DNA from: Seminavis robusta
Taxonomy: Eukaryota > Bacillariophyta > Bacillariophyceae > Naviculales > Naviculaceae
DNA: 41,404 nucleotides
Direction of reading: 5' to 3'
Assembly: GCA_903772945.1 (NCBI GenBank)
Contig: CAICTM010000958.1
Span: 1 to 41,404, forward strand
Part shown: piece by piece, positions 30,051-40,420 of the stretch
How the letters are laid out: each line of letters opens with the position of its first letter
Position numbering within the stretch: position 1 is the first letter of the stretch
Made by a program: the position numbers and the translations under genes
Notes under the pieces: model-generated
The model's database searches: none
The model's input: only the letters and a program-made list of their open reading frames with translations
Told to the model about the DNA's origin: nothing

Positions 30051-30870
30051 AGATCATGACGAGCCCATAAGATTCGAGTCGAGTCCTCTCCCAGTTCTGT
30101 GCATGGTTGAGATGACCTTGCAGCCACTAAAAGAAAGTCATGTACATGTACTACTAGCTAGCTAGTGCTTGATGGCTGCCGAGCCAGTTCCTGGCCAAGG
30201 CTGCTGGTACCAGTACAAGGCAGCCATTCAGCGAGAACGAACAAGCAACCCACGGCTATGCGTACGGTAGGTTAGCATGCGTCCTGCCTTTGGCTGGGCA
30301 ACCAGTTTGATTCGATTCCGGGCAGTTAGGCGTAGAGTTCGTTTCTGGCTACATGTAGTTGGTGGCTACCGTATCCTGAGGTGGTTCGTCATGTCATCAT
30401 GACATCATGACATTGGCGCAGCGAGTGTATTGTGAGTTGAGAGTTATGACCACTAAGAAAGTCGGTTGATAGAATGATGTCCTGTGAGTGATTTTGGCTC
30501 AACGTCTCACTATAGAGTAGTACAGTTTCTTGATAGTCCCGATATTCTTTATCGATTGAAGCATTCCTAAGAACAACCTAGATCTTCAAGTATGTTAATC
30601 CATATTTATCGCTAATGCCAGTTCACCCAACCAGTATGACTGCGAAGGTCGCACGAACACGAACCACTTGAACCCAAAGATTCTTTTCTCCCTCAACAAA
30701 AACAAAAATCCAAGTTCTGCTCAGCATAACAACAGCAACAACAGCAACAAGAGCAACAAACTCAGAGATCATCTTGACCTTGACTGGCTCAGGTCTATGA
30801 AGTACATGTACATGTAGTACTGTACTGTACTATCAGTATTATCATAGCTATTAATTAAAATAGCAGTGGC

Positions 30871-32124
30871 ATGGTCAGCATGGTTCCCTTTGATCGCCCT
30901 TTGGACTATCTGGCTGCTGTGACTTCTACTGCTGCTTCTACTGCTGCTTCTACTAGCAGCAACAGCAACCACCACCACCAAGTCCATGATGATAGTACTT
31001 CTATTAATAGTAAAACTAGTACTAGTACTAGCAATGAAGCAATGAGAATAAACCTGACAAGAGCTGAATCCAGCGATTCCGTGAAAAGTACGTCTTTCCG
31101 CACGTCACTTTCACAGTCACCTTCAAAAGACCTGAAAAAGACAAAAAGCAATTCTTTCAAGACTTTCAAATCATCCAGAAAGCTGCCAAATGAACCAAAT
31201 CCACAAGAAAAACAACACCAAGATGGTTCAAGCAGTACCAGTACCAGTACCAAGAAAAGTGGATCTTTTAGGAAACTCAATTCCAGAGCATTGGCTCTCA
31301 TTCAGGATTCTACCAGTACTGGTATTAATACTACCAATGGATCCAAGAGAAATCTTCTGTTCAGAGGTGCTTCCAACCAGTCCGTGACAAGTACTGCTTC
31401 CACTGCTTCACAGTCACAATCACAATCACAGTCAAAGCCACAACCAAAGTCACAATCAAAGTCACAATCAAATTCCAGAGACTTGAAAAAGACGCCTTCA
31501 TTCAGGACTAGAGCCAGAGCCATCATGCTATCGTCTTCCAAGTCACACTACAATCCAACAAACTATTCCAACAGATCCATTCAGTCCACTTCCAATGCTT
31601 CCAATGCTTCCAATAGATCACTCAACTCCTTCTCCAATCATTCCACTACTAGTACCAATGCTTCCTCCTTCAGACTCAGGAGAACAAACACCAGAGCTTC
31701 ACTACTCCAACAGCAACATCAAAACCATCCATCCAATGACTCGTCCAGGTCATTGGGATCCAATACCAGCAACAGAAGAAGTCACTCTTGGAGAAACCTC
31801 ACCAAATCAAGGTCTTTCAGAACCAACAACAGTAACGCATTCACGAGCAGAGCTGACTCTTCTGCATCTCTTGGATCCTATTCCAAATCAAGACAGAGAA
31901 ACAGAAACAAGAGAAACAGCTTCACGAGAAACTCGTCCTTCTCCTCCAAAACGTCACCTGCCAATTCCTCTCAGCCGAAACCACAAACAAAACAACCACA
32001 GCATCAACAGCAACAGCAACAGCAACAGCAACATCATCTGTATAGACCCGTCCCACACTATTACTCGTCCTTCGTTTCCTCTTCGCCATCCAAAGTATTG
32101 CTGCACACTCAGCAATCCTCAAGC

Positions 32125-32157
<33 letters not shown>

Positions 32158-32493
32158 AAACAAAAGAGCAAACTCAAGGCGTGCATGGAAACACTATGGG
32201 ACGTTCTTGTCATCGCATGCTTGATCATGGGATTTCTAGTGCTACTAGCACCATGGTATTCGTTGCCTTCTCCGCCAAAGACTTACAGCGCCACAACCGC
32301 CACAACCGCCACAGCATTCAGTACTACTACTAGTACGACTAGTACCACCACCACGGTCACGACAACGACAAACACAGGAATGACGACCGACAGTACCGCT
32401 ACAAACAGTCATCATGATCAACATCAACAACAATCACCAGTCACTCCTGTCACTCTACTGCAACAACATGACATGCCCTTTCGAGATCCATAA
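30871..32493 (+). CDS. Ser/Asn/Thr-rich single-pass membrane protein with repeated basic-Ser-Phe-Arg motifs
   Basis: Intact frame of 540 residues from ATG 30871, all one exon. Residues 1-440 are low complexity (Ser, Thr, Asn, Gln) and likely disordered. A basic motif of the form K/R-x-S-F/W-R/K or a close variant recurs with Ser at about 75, 95, 132, 210, 266, 306, 315 and 350; such sites suit basophilic kinases or 14-3-3 binding, which is inferred. Poly-Q (near 380-388) and poly-N (near 419-430) precede one hydrophobic segment at about 441-465 (TLWDVLVIACLIMGFLVLLA), followed by a Thr/Ser-rich tail of about 75 residues. No N-terminal signal peptide is seen, so a type II topology with the long basic part in the cytosol is likely. 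No family is recognised; the tract microsatellites could vary in length between strains. Confidence 0.65.
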
Positions 32494-33545
32494 GAGGTAC
32501 TCGAACTGGGATCGTAATCCACACGACGTACTTACGTTTCGACTGCATGCTCTAGTAGTAGTAGCTGGCCATTCCTTGCAAATGAACTGCAATGACGACC
32601 ACCAGCTATTCAATCAACAGTACTGGTATAGTCGAGGACGTTGTGCCATTCGTACTCGAACAGAAAGTCGTTTCTGCCCAAGGATAATTCGAAAGAATCA
32701 AACCAACCAACCAACCAACCAATCAAGTGCGCACTGTACGTGTATTACTTGAAAATTTAGCAACCAATTTTGTATTAGACATTTCCATGCGCGTCCTCGT
32801 CCTGTCGGTACCGTACGTGGTGCTGTCGTCGCTTTTATGCTAGTAGCTCTAGATACACTGAATTCAGATAGCCCATACTGTTACGGGACGAGTCCATGTA
32901 GGTTACGAACACACAAGGGAGAGACGGAATGTCACCCTCCGACAACAGTCACTCACAGCATGGCAAGCAATGCAGATGTGCGAGCGCAAGACACGAGCGA
33001 TTGTGGGTGGCATGAAGAGAGAAGAGGCCAGGAACACGCCGCATCGGGTGCCGTACTGTTGTATTGAAGGCCGACAGCTTGATGTCGTGCTACCTCGTCC
33101 TTTAGTGATTTGGTTCGATTTTGCGAGCATTATGACACCCGTGCTCGTCTTGGAGCATGCCAAGGAGCGAACGGGCCGGTGTTTGCCGTGGTACTGTACC
33201 GGTAATCAAGTACGCGCGATGCCAAAACGAATGTGCCTACCGGTATGATGCGCGCACGGTACCGCACGAGGGCTTCGTGCTTCGTGTGCTAGCTAGCTAG
33301 ACAGTCCGACCTGCTGTTGCTTGAAGAGAGGGATGTCAGGATGGCTGGATGCCTCTAACCAATGATAGGCAGTACGCACGGTACGCGTCATGCCGCGCCA
33401 AATGAAAACCTGGTACGAAGCATGATGGAAAGTTGGAACAAACACTTTCGTTGGCTTTTAGGCGCTTTCGATTTCTAAAGGGTTACTCATGTGCTGCTTG
33501 CTATGCATAGGTCTATACATACGTACCACCCGTACGGAACCACAA
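32494..33545. other. Non-coding region between convergent genes
   Basis: About 1 kb with no supported gene. It contains (AACC)5 at 32701-32720 and scattered GGTACCGT motifs. It lies between the 3' ends of the Ser-rich gene and the Mpv17-like gene, so it should contain both terminators, though none can be pinpointed. Confidence 0.4.
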
Positions 33546-34613
33546 TCAAGCAAGGTCTACACCAAAACACGCAGTGTCTTCTTCATCGCCACCATTCCCA
33601 GCAATACCGATGTCATCGGCAAGAACAGTTTCAGCGGCAGCATCACCATGTGTGGTCATGACGTGAGCCGAAACAATGCTCTGCCAGAGAATATCCACAA
33701 GACTGGAAATCAAAACTCGGTATTCAAGAGGTGCACTGTACACGAACATGTTGGCAAAAGTCCAAATCTTGGCATTGTCAACCAGCAACACTGGCAACTT
33801 TTCTTGCACTTGTCTGGGAATCGAACTGTTGTCTTTGGCTGGGCTGAGCAATGTTGGAACGGGGATCTCCCAAAAGGCAAAGATGATGGGTGCGCCCACA
33901 AACTGTTCCAACAAAAGAGCTGTAACTGTCTTTCCAAGCATCACTGCTGAATCGCCGCCTAGACTGGCCAACCATTCAGTCAGGGTACCGGTACTGGTTC
34001 CACCAGCATTACTGAATGGATACTGCATGAGCTGATTGGTCCATTGCTCATTGACGTCGAACCAAAATGCCCAAATCATGCCTCCTCCAAGTCCCTTGAG
34101 CATGAATCTCCCCAATCTCTCACGATCCAACTGAAAGTCACTTTCTTTGAAGCTAACACTTATCTGTTCCAATTGCTGGAATTGCCAGTACGAGAGCTGA
34201 GCAATGACATCCCCAAGCCCGGATAGACTGGATGCCGTCATGCAATGAGTCAAAAGCGGGTAGTGAGTCAACCAGGAATTGTACTGATTGGCCATGGCAG
34301 TGACAGCCAACAAGAAGGGTGTCGCAATAGCCCGGAGAGAGGTTGAGGTACTACTCGTACTAGCAATGGCACCACCACGACCGATGGAAGTTGCAATCGA
34401 ATGCGCAGCAGGGTTATTTTTTTGTAGCTGATCCCCTTGAGCATGATGTTTGAAGGGAGCCAAAAATAAAAATGTCAATGCACAAGGCAACAATGACAGA
34501 GACACCAGCAAGAGCACAAAGCCATTTCGTCTTTGCGCTCTCAATGCGCCATTGCCTGGTCGTCCTCGTCTTTGCTGCTGACGGCAAGTCCGTGCAACGA
34601 GTCTCATTTTCAT
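33546..34613 (-). CDS. Mpv17/PMP22-family membrane protein with N-terminal presequence
   Basis: Single-exon minus-strand frame, 355 residues from ATG 34613 (the second Met is at 34607); the frame is open further upstream but without ATG. The N-terminus is basic, then hydrophobic at 31-52 (GFVLLLVSLSLLPCALTFLFLA). The A45-L-T-F48 segment resembles the ASAF-type cleavage motif of diatom plastid presequences. The Mpv17 domain occupies about 105-320: WLTHYPLLTHCMTASSLSGL with GDVIAQL, a mid helix GRFMLKGLGGGMIWAFWF, and the signature NAKIWTFANMFVYSAPLEYR then LVDILWQSIVS. Family members form small four-helix channels or transporters in mitochondrial, peroxisomal or plastid inner membranes. A plastid or complex-plastid location is inferred from the presequence. 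It is longer than typical Mpv17 (about 180-250) because of the presequence and an acidic tail. Confidence 0.85.
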   Translation of the reverse strand: MKMRLVARTCRQQQRRGRPGNGALRAQRRNGFVLLLVSLSLLPCALTFLFLAPFKHHAQGDQLQKNNPAAHSIATSIGRGGAIASTSSTSTSLRAIATPFLLAVTAMANQYNSWLTHYPLLTHCMTASSLSGLGDVIAQLSYWQFQQLEQISVSFKESDFQLDRERLGRFMLKGLGGGMIWAFWFDVNEQWTNQLMQYPFSNAGGTSTGTLTEWLASLGGDSAVMLGKTVTALLLEQFVGAPIIFAFWEIPVPTLLSPAKDNSSIPRQVQEKLPVLLVDNAKIWTFANMFVYSAPLEYRVLISSLVDILWQSIVSAHVMTTHGDAAAETVLADDIGIAGNGGDEEDTACFGVDLA

Positions 34614-35430
34614 CAAACTTTCTTTCTGTAGTTGGCCACTGCTCTGAAGATCGGGTTGCCTTGGTTGGTTTCTGAGCACTTGGATACAGTAGATACATTC
34701 ATGTTGCGTTATAGCCTTCCTCGAGATGGTTGCTCACAGTTGCTGGCCTTCCGCACATTGGCTACTAGCTAGCCATGCAGACGTGCTTCCGCGTTGCTGA
34801 GGTGGATAGGAACACAAAAGTGCAATCGCAATCCCAAGGCATGAATGGGCAGTTCGTGAGTAAACTTACGTGTACTTTACATTTACGAGAGTCTATGACC
34901 CCCAGATCGATACGTTCCGAGCAATCGGGCGCGGCGCGCGCTACACGCGTTATTTACCGTGATAATGTGCTCATCAGAACATGATTTGTAAAATCCCGAG
35001 AACACTTCCTAGCGTCGCAAGATTGGAAACTTCCACTGGAATTGTTGTTAACAGATTGGCATTCCAATGGCACGATGCTGGGTTGTAATTGGGTTGTTAT
35101 CCGATCATGTTCTGAGAAGCAGAAAATCGCTCATTTTTCACCTAACCTGTAGCCTTAAACCCATGTTTGAACCGTCCATTCCAATCCCATTGTTGCGTGT
35201 CTGACGTTTCGAATCATGTGGCACGAGTCTTATACTGTAGGGCCCGAGTGCGACAATATTAATTGCTGTAGAAAATGTACTAGCGAACGTTAATCTGCGC
35301 ATCGTAAAGACAACAACAACTGAATTCGATCATGTAAAGAATGGGAAATGGTAACTCCAACCAATGCCGACTGACTGTAAGCGAAAACACTCTTTGAGCA
35401 TTGGTTCCTTTTCAGTTGGTTGGTTGCAAG
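34614..35430. other. Intergenic region upstream of two divergent genes
   Basis: About 820 bp. It should hold the Mpv17-like promoter (minus) and the promoter of the broken hAT-like gene (plus). No repeats or motifs stand out and no gene is supported. Confidence 0.35.
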
Positions 35431-35847
35431 ATGAGCTTTTCCTCTTCAGGCCGCTGCTTGCGCAGCAACAAGGAAGATGGTGGTGGTGTGTCGCATCCTG
35501 TTGCGCTGGGCAAGAGCATTCGAAACATCAAGTATTGCACAGATTTCCCACTTCCCGCGGACTTGTTGTGTGGTGGTTGTTCAAGAGTTGTGTCAAGTCC
35601 AAGCTATTCGAGGCCAGGGTTTGAGAGGAGCTCGCTCAAGGACAAGTCTTTCAAATGCAACAAGCTATGGCTCCTGAATCCAGAGGATGCAGAGACTGTC
35701 TACCGCTACAATGCAAGTCATGTTGGGAAAGTGCAAGATTACATCCAGAGCCACTTTCTCATTTCTGGATTGGAACGCTACCAAATTAGGACAACACCAC
35801 CTTCCACATTGCATGGATCCACCAAGCGTGCAATCAATGAGACAACT
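35431..35847 (+). pseudogene. hAT-like transposase-type gene, 5' part, interrupted by element B
   Basis: ATG 35431 opens a frame running 139 codons (MSFSSSGRCLRSNKEDGGG ... TKRAINETT) straight into element B at 35848. It has a CGGC cysteine pair and a basic middle, with no known domain. The frame resumes in phase at 40421 (DADTPAPVEE) after the element, so both parts are one gene split by the insertion. Confidence 0.7.
35844..35847. repeat. Target-site duplication of element B, left copy (AACT)
   Basis: AACT precedes the LTR's TGCA and recurs at 40417-40420 directly after the closing TGCA. Removing the element plus one copy keeps the host frame. Confidence 0.8.
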
Positions 35848-36258
35848 TGCACTACGCTAAAAGCTAGTGTAAAGATCTTTCGAGTGTTTTGAGTTTGAGA
35901 GAATGAAAGTTATGAGAGGGATTAGAAAGCTATGAAAACTAATCAACGAGAGAGATCATCATCAAGGGATCGTAGATCTGGCTTCCCGCGGGAGACTATA
36001 AAGTGTGATAGAGTAGGTTGCGGTAGTAATCCTACGTCTCTCCACGATCCTAAAACGGAACGCGTGGAAGGTGTCTAGCCTGATCTAGTAGCGTGGAAGT
36101 ACCACGCTGGCTAAATCTAGAGCGAGTTCAATCATCAACCTAGTATGACTAGCGCGCAATTGAGAACCCGTCGCAAAGTCAATTCACAGAGAACCGCCAG
36201 ATCGAACTCCAAACCCTATCAGGATCGGGTCGCGAAAAGGCTAAGAAGCCGTGATGCA
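35848..36258 (-). repeat. Element B left LTR (3' LTR in element sense)
   Basis: Starts TGCACTACGCTAAAAGC and ends GTGATGCA, followed by TTCGCCCC. The complement AGGGGCGAA is the likely polypurine tract. Confidence 0.75.
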
Positions 36259-36499
36259 TTCGCCCCTGACAAGCACAGAAGCCGACAGCAGCGGAACAAG
36301 GAGAACATGATAAAGTGCCGGGGCACTCTCATGGAATGGAGAGACATGTGCGTCGCACATGGAACTACAAGGGAGCAGCCTTGTATGGGTATATAACCAT
36401 GTTCCAATCTGGTAGACTGTGCCGCCGTGGCGCGTAGCATTGGAGCGTACAGTGCTCATGTCATGAACTCGGTCCCCAGTGTAAGGACCTACTGGCTGA

Positions 36500-37295
36500 C
36501 CCGTACTTCGTGCTGATACTGTGAATCACACAGTTTCGTTCGACATTGTATATGAGGGACCACGTCCGCGTTTCCCTGTCGTTGTTTTGTTGATAGTCGT
36601 TGGCACGTTCCTAATGTACCCAGTGGTTCGAACCGGACGTTTGGTAAACGCGTCACGATGAACAACGACTGCGGGATTCGCGCGCAAGGTGGTATGAATC
36701 GGGCATTCAGCAAAGCGAACCGCCGGAGACCCATCCCAGTGATCCATTCACAGGTCTCTGGCACTTGAGTTTTGAACAGCGATTCAAGTGCGTTTGGTTG
36801 AGGACGCTCACCATAGAGTGGCTTGAGGGTACCGTAGTGATGAACTGCGACGAAGGTCATATCATCCCGGAGGTCTTCGACCCTGCGCGGAACTCCGCGC
36901 CTCTCCATGATAACCTCAGCAGGCCATGGATACCGAGTAAGCCACGTATTGTTCTAGAACGATGGTCTACTTCGTCTGCTGACCTTGGAGCAGATCTCTG
37001 AATCTCAACCATCCGGTTACCTGGATCAATCATTTCAAGCATATGAATGGACAGGTATTCTTTTTCTTGGGATCCCCGACGTTGTAAGGACCTTCAGGTC
37101 AATACATATTCTTTCCCAAGGGTTCTCCTCAGCAGTCTTTGGAGGCATCAATGCCAGCTTACGCGTCTTGGGGTTTTGTTCATCTGGCAGCTCTTGGCAA
37201 CGCTGACATATGGACTGCACAGCTTGCGCATCCTTTCCAGGTGTAGTGTTTGCCTGATGGTTAGTTCCGTGGAGTATCGCCAGGATGCACAGCAC
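36500..37295 (-). pseudogene. Element B integrase remnant
   Basis: The minus-strand frame 37295-37035 shows the second Cys pair (SICQRCQELPDEQNPKTRKL) and the core start NPWERICIDL, whose Asp matches the first catalytic residue. The following frames shift repeatedly. Confidence 0.65.
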
Positions 37296-38339
37296 ACCAT
37301 GGTACCTTCAACTAGCTTCTTCTGCATTAGTTTTAGGTACGGACGAATTTATCGTCCTTAACTACAAGTCGTAAGACTTATCCCCTCTGGGAAAGATTGC
37401 TTCTTGTAGTCGTTTTGGTTGTCCCTGAGGAGTTTCTTGATATCGTTGTCGTCTTTTCTGACGATGTTCGATCTCGGGGAACGAGAGAGGGAACCCGCTA
37501 GGAAAGTCCTCTTCGTCTGCAGCCATGAGTTCAGCGATCTCGCTGGCGTCCATCTGTTCTGAAGAACGTCGGTTGTTGGAGATGTTGGAAGGGTCTCGAC
37601 AACGCATTAGCGACGATGTTCTGTTCGTCTTTGATGTACCGTAGTTCAGGCCCGTATTCTTCCAGAATAAGGCGCCAACGCATTACGCGATCCGTATTGA
37701 AGTTCTTACATGTAAGATTCTTTTGTGGTCCGTATGTAAAACGATCTTCTGTCCTAGAAGAATGTTACGGAATTCTTTCAGAGTTCTACGATACTGAGAA
37801 GTTCCTTCTCGTTAACTGTGTAACGTGTCTCAGCAGGGTTGAGCTTCCTGCTGTAGAAAGCAATAGGTTTTCCCTTCTGGAAATTACTGCACCTATAGTT
37901 GAGTATCACTCGCAACCATGTGGATAACGAATGTATAGTTGAAATCAGGGTAGGCTAGCAAGGTTTCTTTGCTGAATGATCTTTCTCAATCTGGCTAAAG
38001 CCTTGTCGTGTTCCGCTTCCCATTTCCACTTCGTTGTTTTGGAAGTCAACGAAGCGAGTGGGGGCAGTACATGTGATCTTCTAATCACCATGTCTCGATA
38101 GTAGTTCACTAGTCCAATGAAATCTACGGAGTTCCTTCTTTTTGGTAGGAGGAGCGATATTCTTGATCGCGTCTATTTTCTTGGTTATAGGTTGGATCCC
38201 TTCTCGAGTAATCCAGTACCCTAGGTATTCAATTCTCCTTGCGAAGAAGGACTTGGTAGCAATGATCTTAAGTCCGGCTTCTCAAAGCCTTCGGAGAACT
38301 TCATCCAACTTTTCAACGTGTTCTGTTAGATCGCCGTTA

Positions 38340-38961
38340 GTTAGGGTGAGTAGATCATCATGTATGCACGGACTGATTCTAGGTCGTGCATTAGTGTTTC
38401 CATCTTTTCTTGGAAGATGTCGGGACTATACATAGGCCCATTGGGCAACCTCTGGTACTCGTACTTTCCCCACGGAAGTACGATGGTACAGAGTTGCTTT
38501 CGAGTGAGGTGACAGCTCGATGTGATAGTATCCCATGTTCAGGTCCAGACTAGTAGCGTACTTGAATCCATCTAGTTTCAATAGCATGTCCTGTATTTTT
38601 GGGATAGGACAAGGCTTCCGCTTAATCCTTTTGTTCAGTTCCCGGAATCAGAGATGAATCGTATAAGATCCATCTTTTCCTTGGGAATGATGAAAGTTGT
38701 TGCCACCCACTCGGAACGATTCAACTTCTTGAGTACTCTTGCCTTGCAGAGACGTTCAGCCTCCATTTTAAGAGTGGTGGTATGAACCCGTGGAATAGGA
38801 TAAGCCCTGGCATGATAGGTTTTAGCATCAGGGAGAAGTTCTACTTCGTAGTCCTCCATCTGCCACTTTCCTAAAGTACCATCGAATTGGTCAGAGTACT
38901 TCGTCAGTAAGGAATGAAGCTGTTCCTTCTCTTCCGGTTTTAACTGATCTTGACTTTGCAA
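38340..38961 (-). pseudogene. Element B reverse transcriptase remnant
   Basis: A 108-codon frame (38961-38635) is Ty3/gypsy RT N-terminal: HARAYPIPRVHTTTLKMEAE, LNRSEWVATTFIIPKEKMDL, RFISD. The catalytic Y-x-DD lies near 38354-38364, where one missing base turns the expected motif out of frame; LLTLTNGDLTEHV follows it. Confidence 0.7.
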
Positions 38962-39125
38962 ACCTGCCTTAAGTCCGCTTGTTCGTCTTTCGCATCAAAA
39001 AGAATCTTCTTGAGACGATCTGCACTGTCATCAACAGCGGTAGGATTAGGAATGAAAAAGTTTTCATCTTCATTGGGTTCGCTGTCTTTCATAGGAAAAG
39101 ATGCGCCGTCCCATTCCACTGACAT
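38940..39125 (-). pseudogene. Element B protease/linker remnant
   Basis: Short frame MSVEWDGASFPMKDSEPNED ... LFDAKDEQADL just upstream of RT and overlapping it out of frame. No clear DTG/DSG active site is readable. Confidence 0.4.
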
Positions 39126-39699
39126 GTAGTGAAATCAACTTGAAACCTAAGTCAGAGAGAATGTTTCGACCTTGATCATGTCATACGCCCCAAGCTCTTG
39201 GTGACGTGTAAATCCACTTCGATAATTCTATCTTCGCTGAATTCAGGATGCGAGGTAAATGCACCTTTGCACTTCGTGCTGGTGTTTAATTCTCCTGCAG
39301 GGGTAGTCCCACTCGTTTGGAGCCCCCAAGATCCTTCATGCGTAATTTTTTTGCATGAGGTTGAGCAATCCAGGTTCCAGATGCTCCTGTATCACGTAAG
39401 CAACGGAGTGTAACGGGTTTTGGTTTCCTTTTTTCTCGTCTGTTAATCTAACATAGACGATGGGTTTGAGTTCTCTTTTCTTGCGACGTTTACGAGGTGG
39501 TTTGGCCACGGACGAGGTTCACCATGCTAATAGATCATCAGAGTCTAGTTGGACAGCTTCTAGGCAATCATCTAATTTGGCGTAGAGTTCATCGGTTGCA
39601 AACAAATTCTTGTTTACTAGTTAGTGAGATATCTTCATCATTTTGGTATGAGAAATCGGAACATGTTTCCGTTGAGTCATCATCCTGGCATAATCCTCA

Positions 39700-39922
39700 G
39701 ACTAGAGATTTCTCCATCCAAAGTGATTGAAATGGATAGAGGAGTTTTGTCCTAATTGTCAGAATCTTCTGATTTTCGCTTGGCAACATGGTTGGTAAGT
39801 TTGCAAGTGGTTGCAGGAGTATCGTCGATCTCGTTTTCTCCGCCATTGTCGACGAGAGGAAGAATGGGTTTGTCACGCAACTTTTTTTCGAAGTTGCGGA
39901 ACGCATTCTTTCCTTGAGCCAT
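39700..39922 (-). pseudogene. Element B gag N-terminus remnant
   Basis: ATG 39922 gives MAQGKNAFRNFEKKLRDKP, the likely gag start, 60 bp inside the 5' LTR; the frame is lost within about 50 codons. Element A has the same start with several missing bases. Confidence 0.45.
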
Positions 39923-39984
39923 CTTGCTTCATGGTGAAGGAATAGGTTGAGGGTAGCTGAAAGCTATTGTGTTGTGTAACAAAA

Positions 39985-40416
39985 GCACTACGCTAAAAGT
40001 AAGTGTAAAATCGTTCGAGATGTTTTGAGTTTGAGAGAATGAAAGTTATGAGAGGATTAGAAAGCTATGAAAAACTAATACAACGAAGATCACATCAACA
40101 AGGATCGTAGATCTGGCTCACCCGCGGGAGATATAGGAGTGTGATAGAGTAGGTTGCGGTAGTAACCTACGTCTTCCCACGATCCTAAAACGAACGCGTG
40201 GAAGGTTTTGTCTAGCTGGAATCTAGTTAGCGTGGAAGTACTCAACTGGCTAAAATATCTAGAGCGAGTGTTTTACATACATACAACCTAGTTATGACTA
40301 GCGCGGTCATTGAGAACCCTGTCTCAAATGACTATTCACGAGAGACTCAGTCATGAGTCGAACTCAAACCCTATCTAGGATCGAGTCGCGAATAAGGCTA
40401 AGAGCCGTGTATTGCA
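39985..40416 (-). repeat. Element B right LTR (5' LTR in element sense)
   Basis: Starts GCACTACGCTAAAAG (first T lost) and ends CCGTGTATTGCA. It is the longest and most complete LTR of the four in its distal part (contains GAGTCGCGAATAAGG). Confidence 0.75.
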
Positions 40417-40420
40417 AACT

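Larger units (their letters stand above)
27694..30870. other. 3.2-kb region without a supported gene
   Basis: Only short frames occur on either strand, none family-like. It is dotted with CCGGTA/GGTACC motifs, has a degenerate duplicated block (28988-29105 against 29781-29890) and a pentanucleotide repeat. A possible small coding fragment at 29140-29370 is listed separately. The final 200 bp contain CAA/CAG simple tracts leading to the 30871 gene. Confidence 0.4.
35848..40416 (-). mobile_element. Ty3/gypsy LTR retrotransposon, element B, inserted in a gene
   Basis: A 4.57-kb element with TGCA...TGCA ends, LTRs at 35848-36258 and 39985-40416, and a 4-bp duplication. The coding sense is minus, opposite to the host gene. 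The order is gag (ATG 39922), protease (about 39125-38940), RT (38961 to about 38350), RNase H (marker RYTVNEKELL near 37801-37840) and integrase (37295-36500), which defines Ty3/gypsy type. All frames are broken by single-base indels. It is the same family as element A, is less diverged, and retains more readable frames. Confidence 0.88.

Noticed and set aside
30391..30413. ATGTCATCATGACATCATGACAT as a palindrome
   Set aside because: It is an imperfect direct/inverted mix of ATCATGACAT; not a true palindrome and no associated gene.
30906..31541. Hydrophobic Val/Leu-rich minus frames opposite the Ser-rich gene
   Set aside because: Antisense of Ser/Thr/Asn repeats automatically gives Leu/Val-rich frames; not real membrane proteins.
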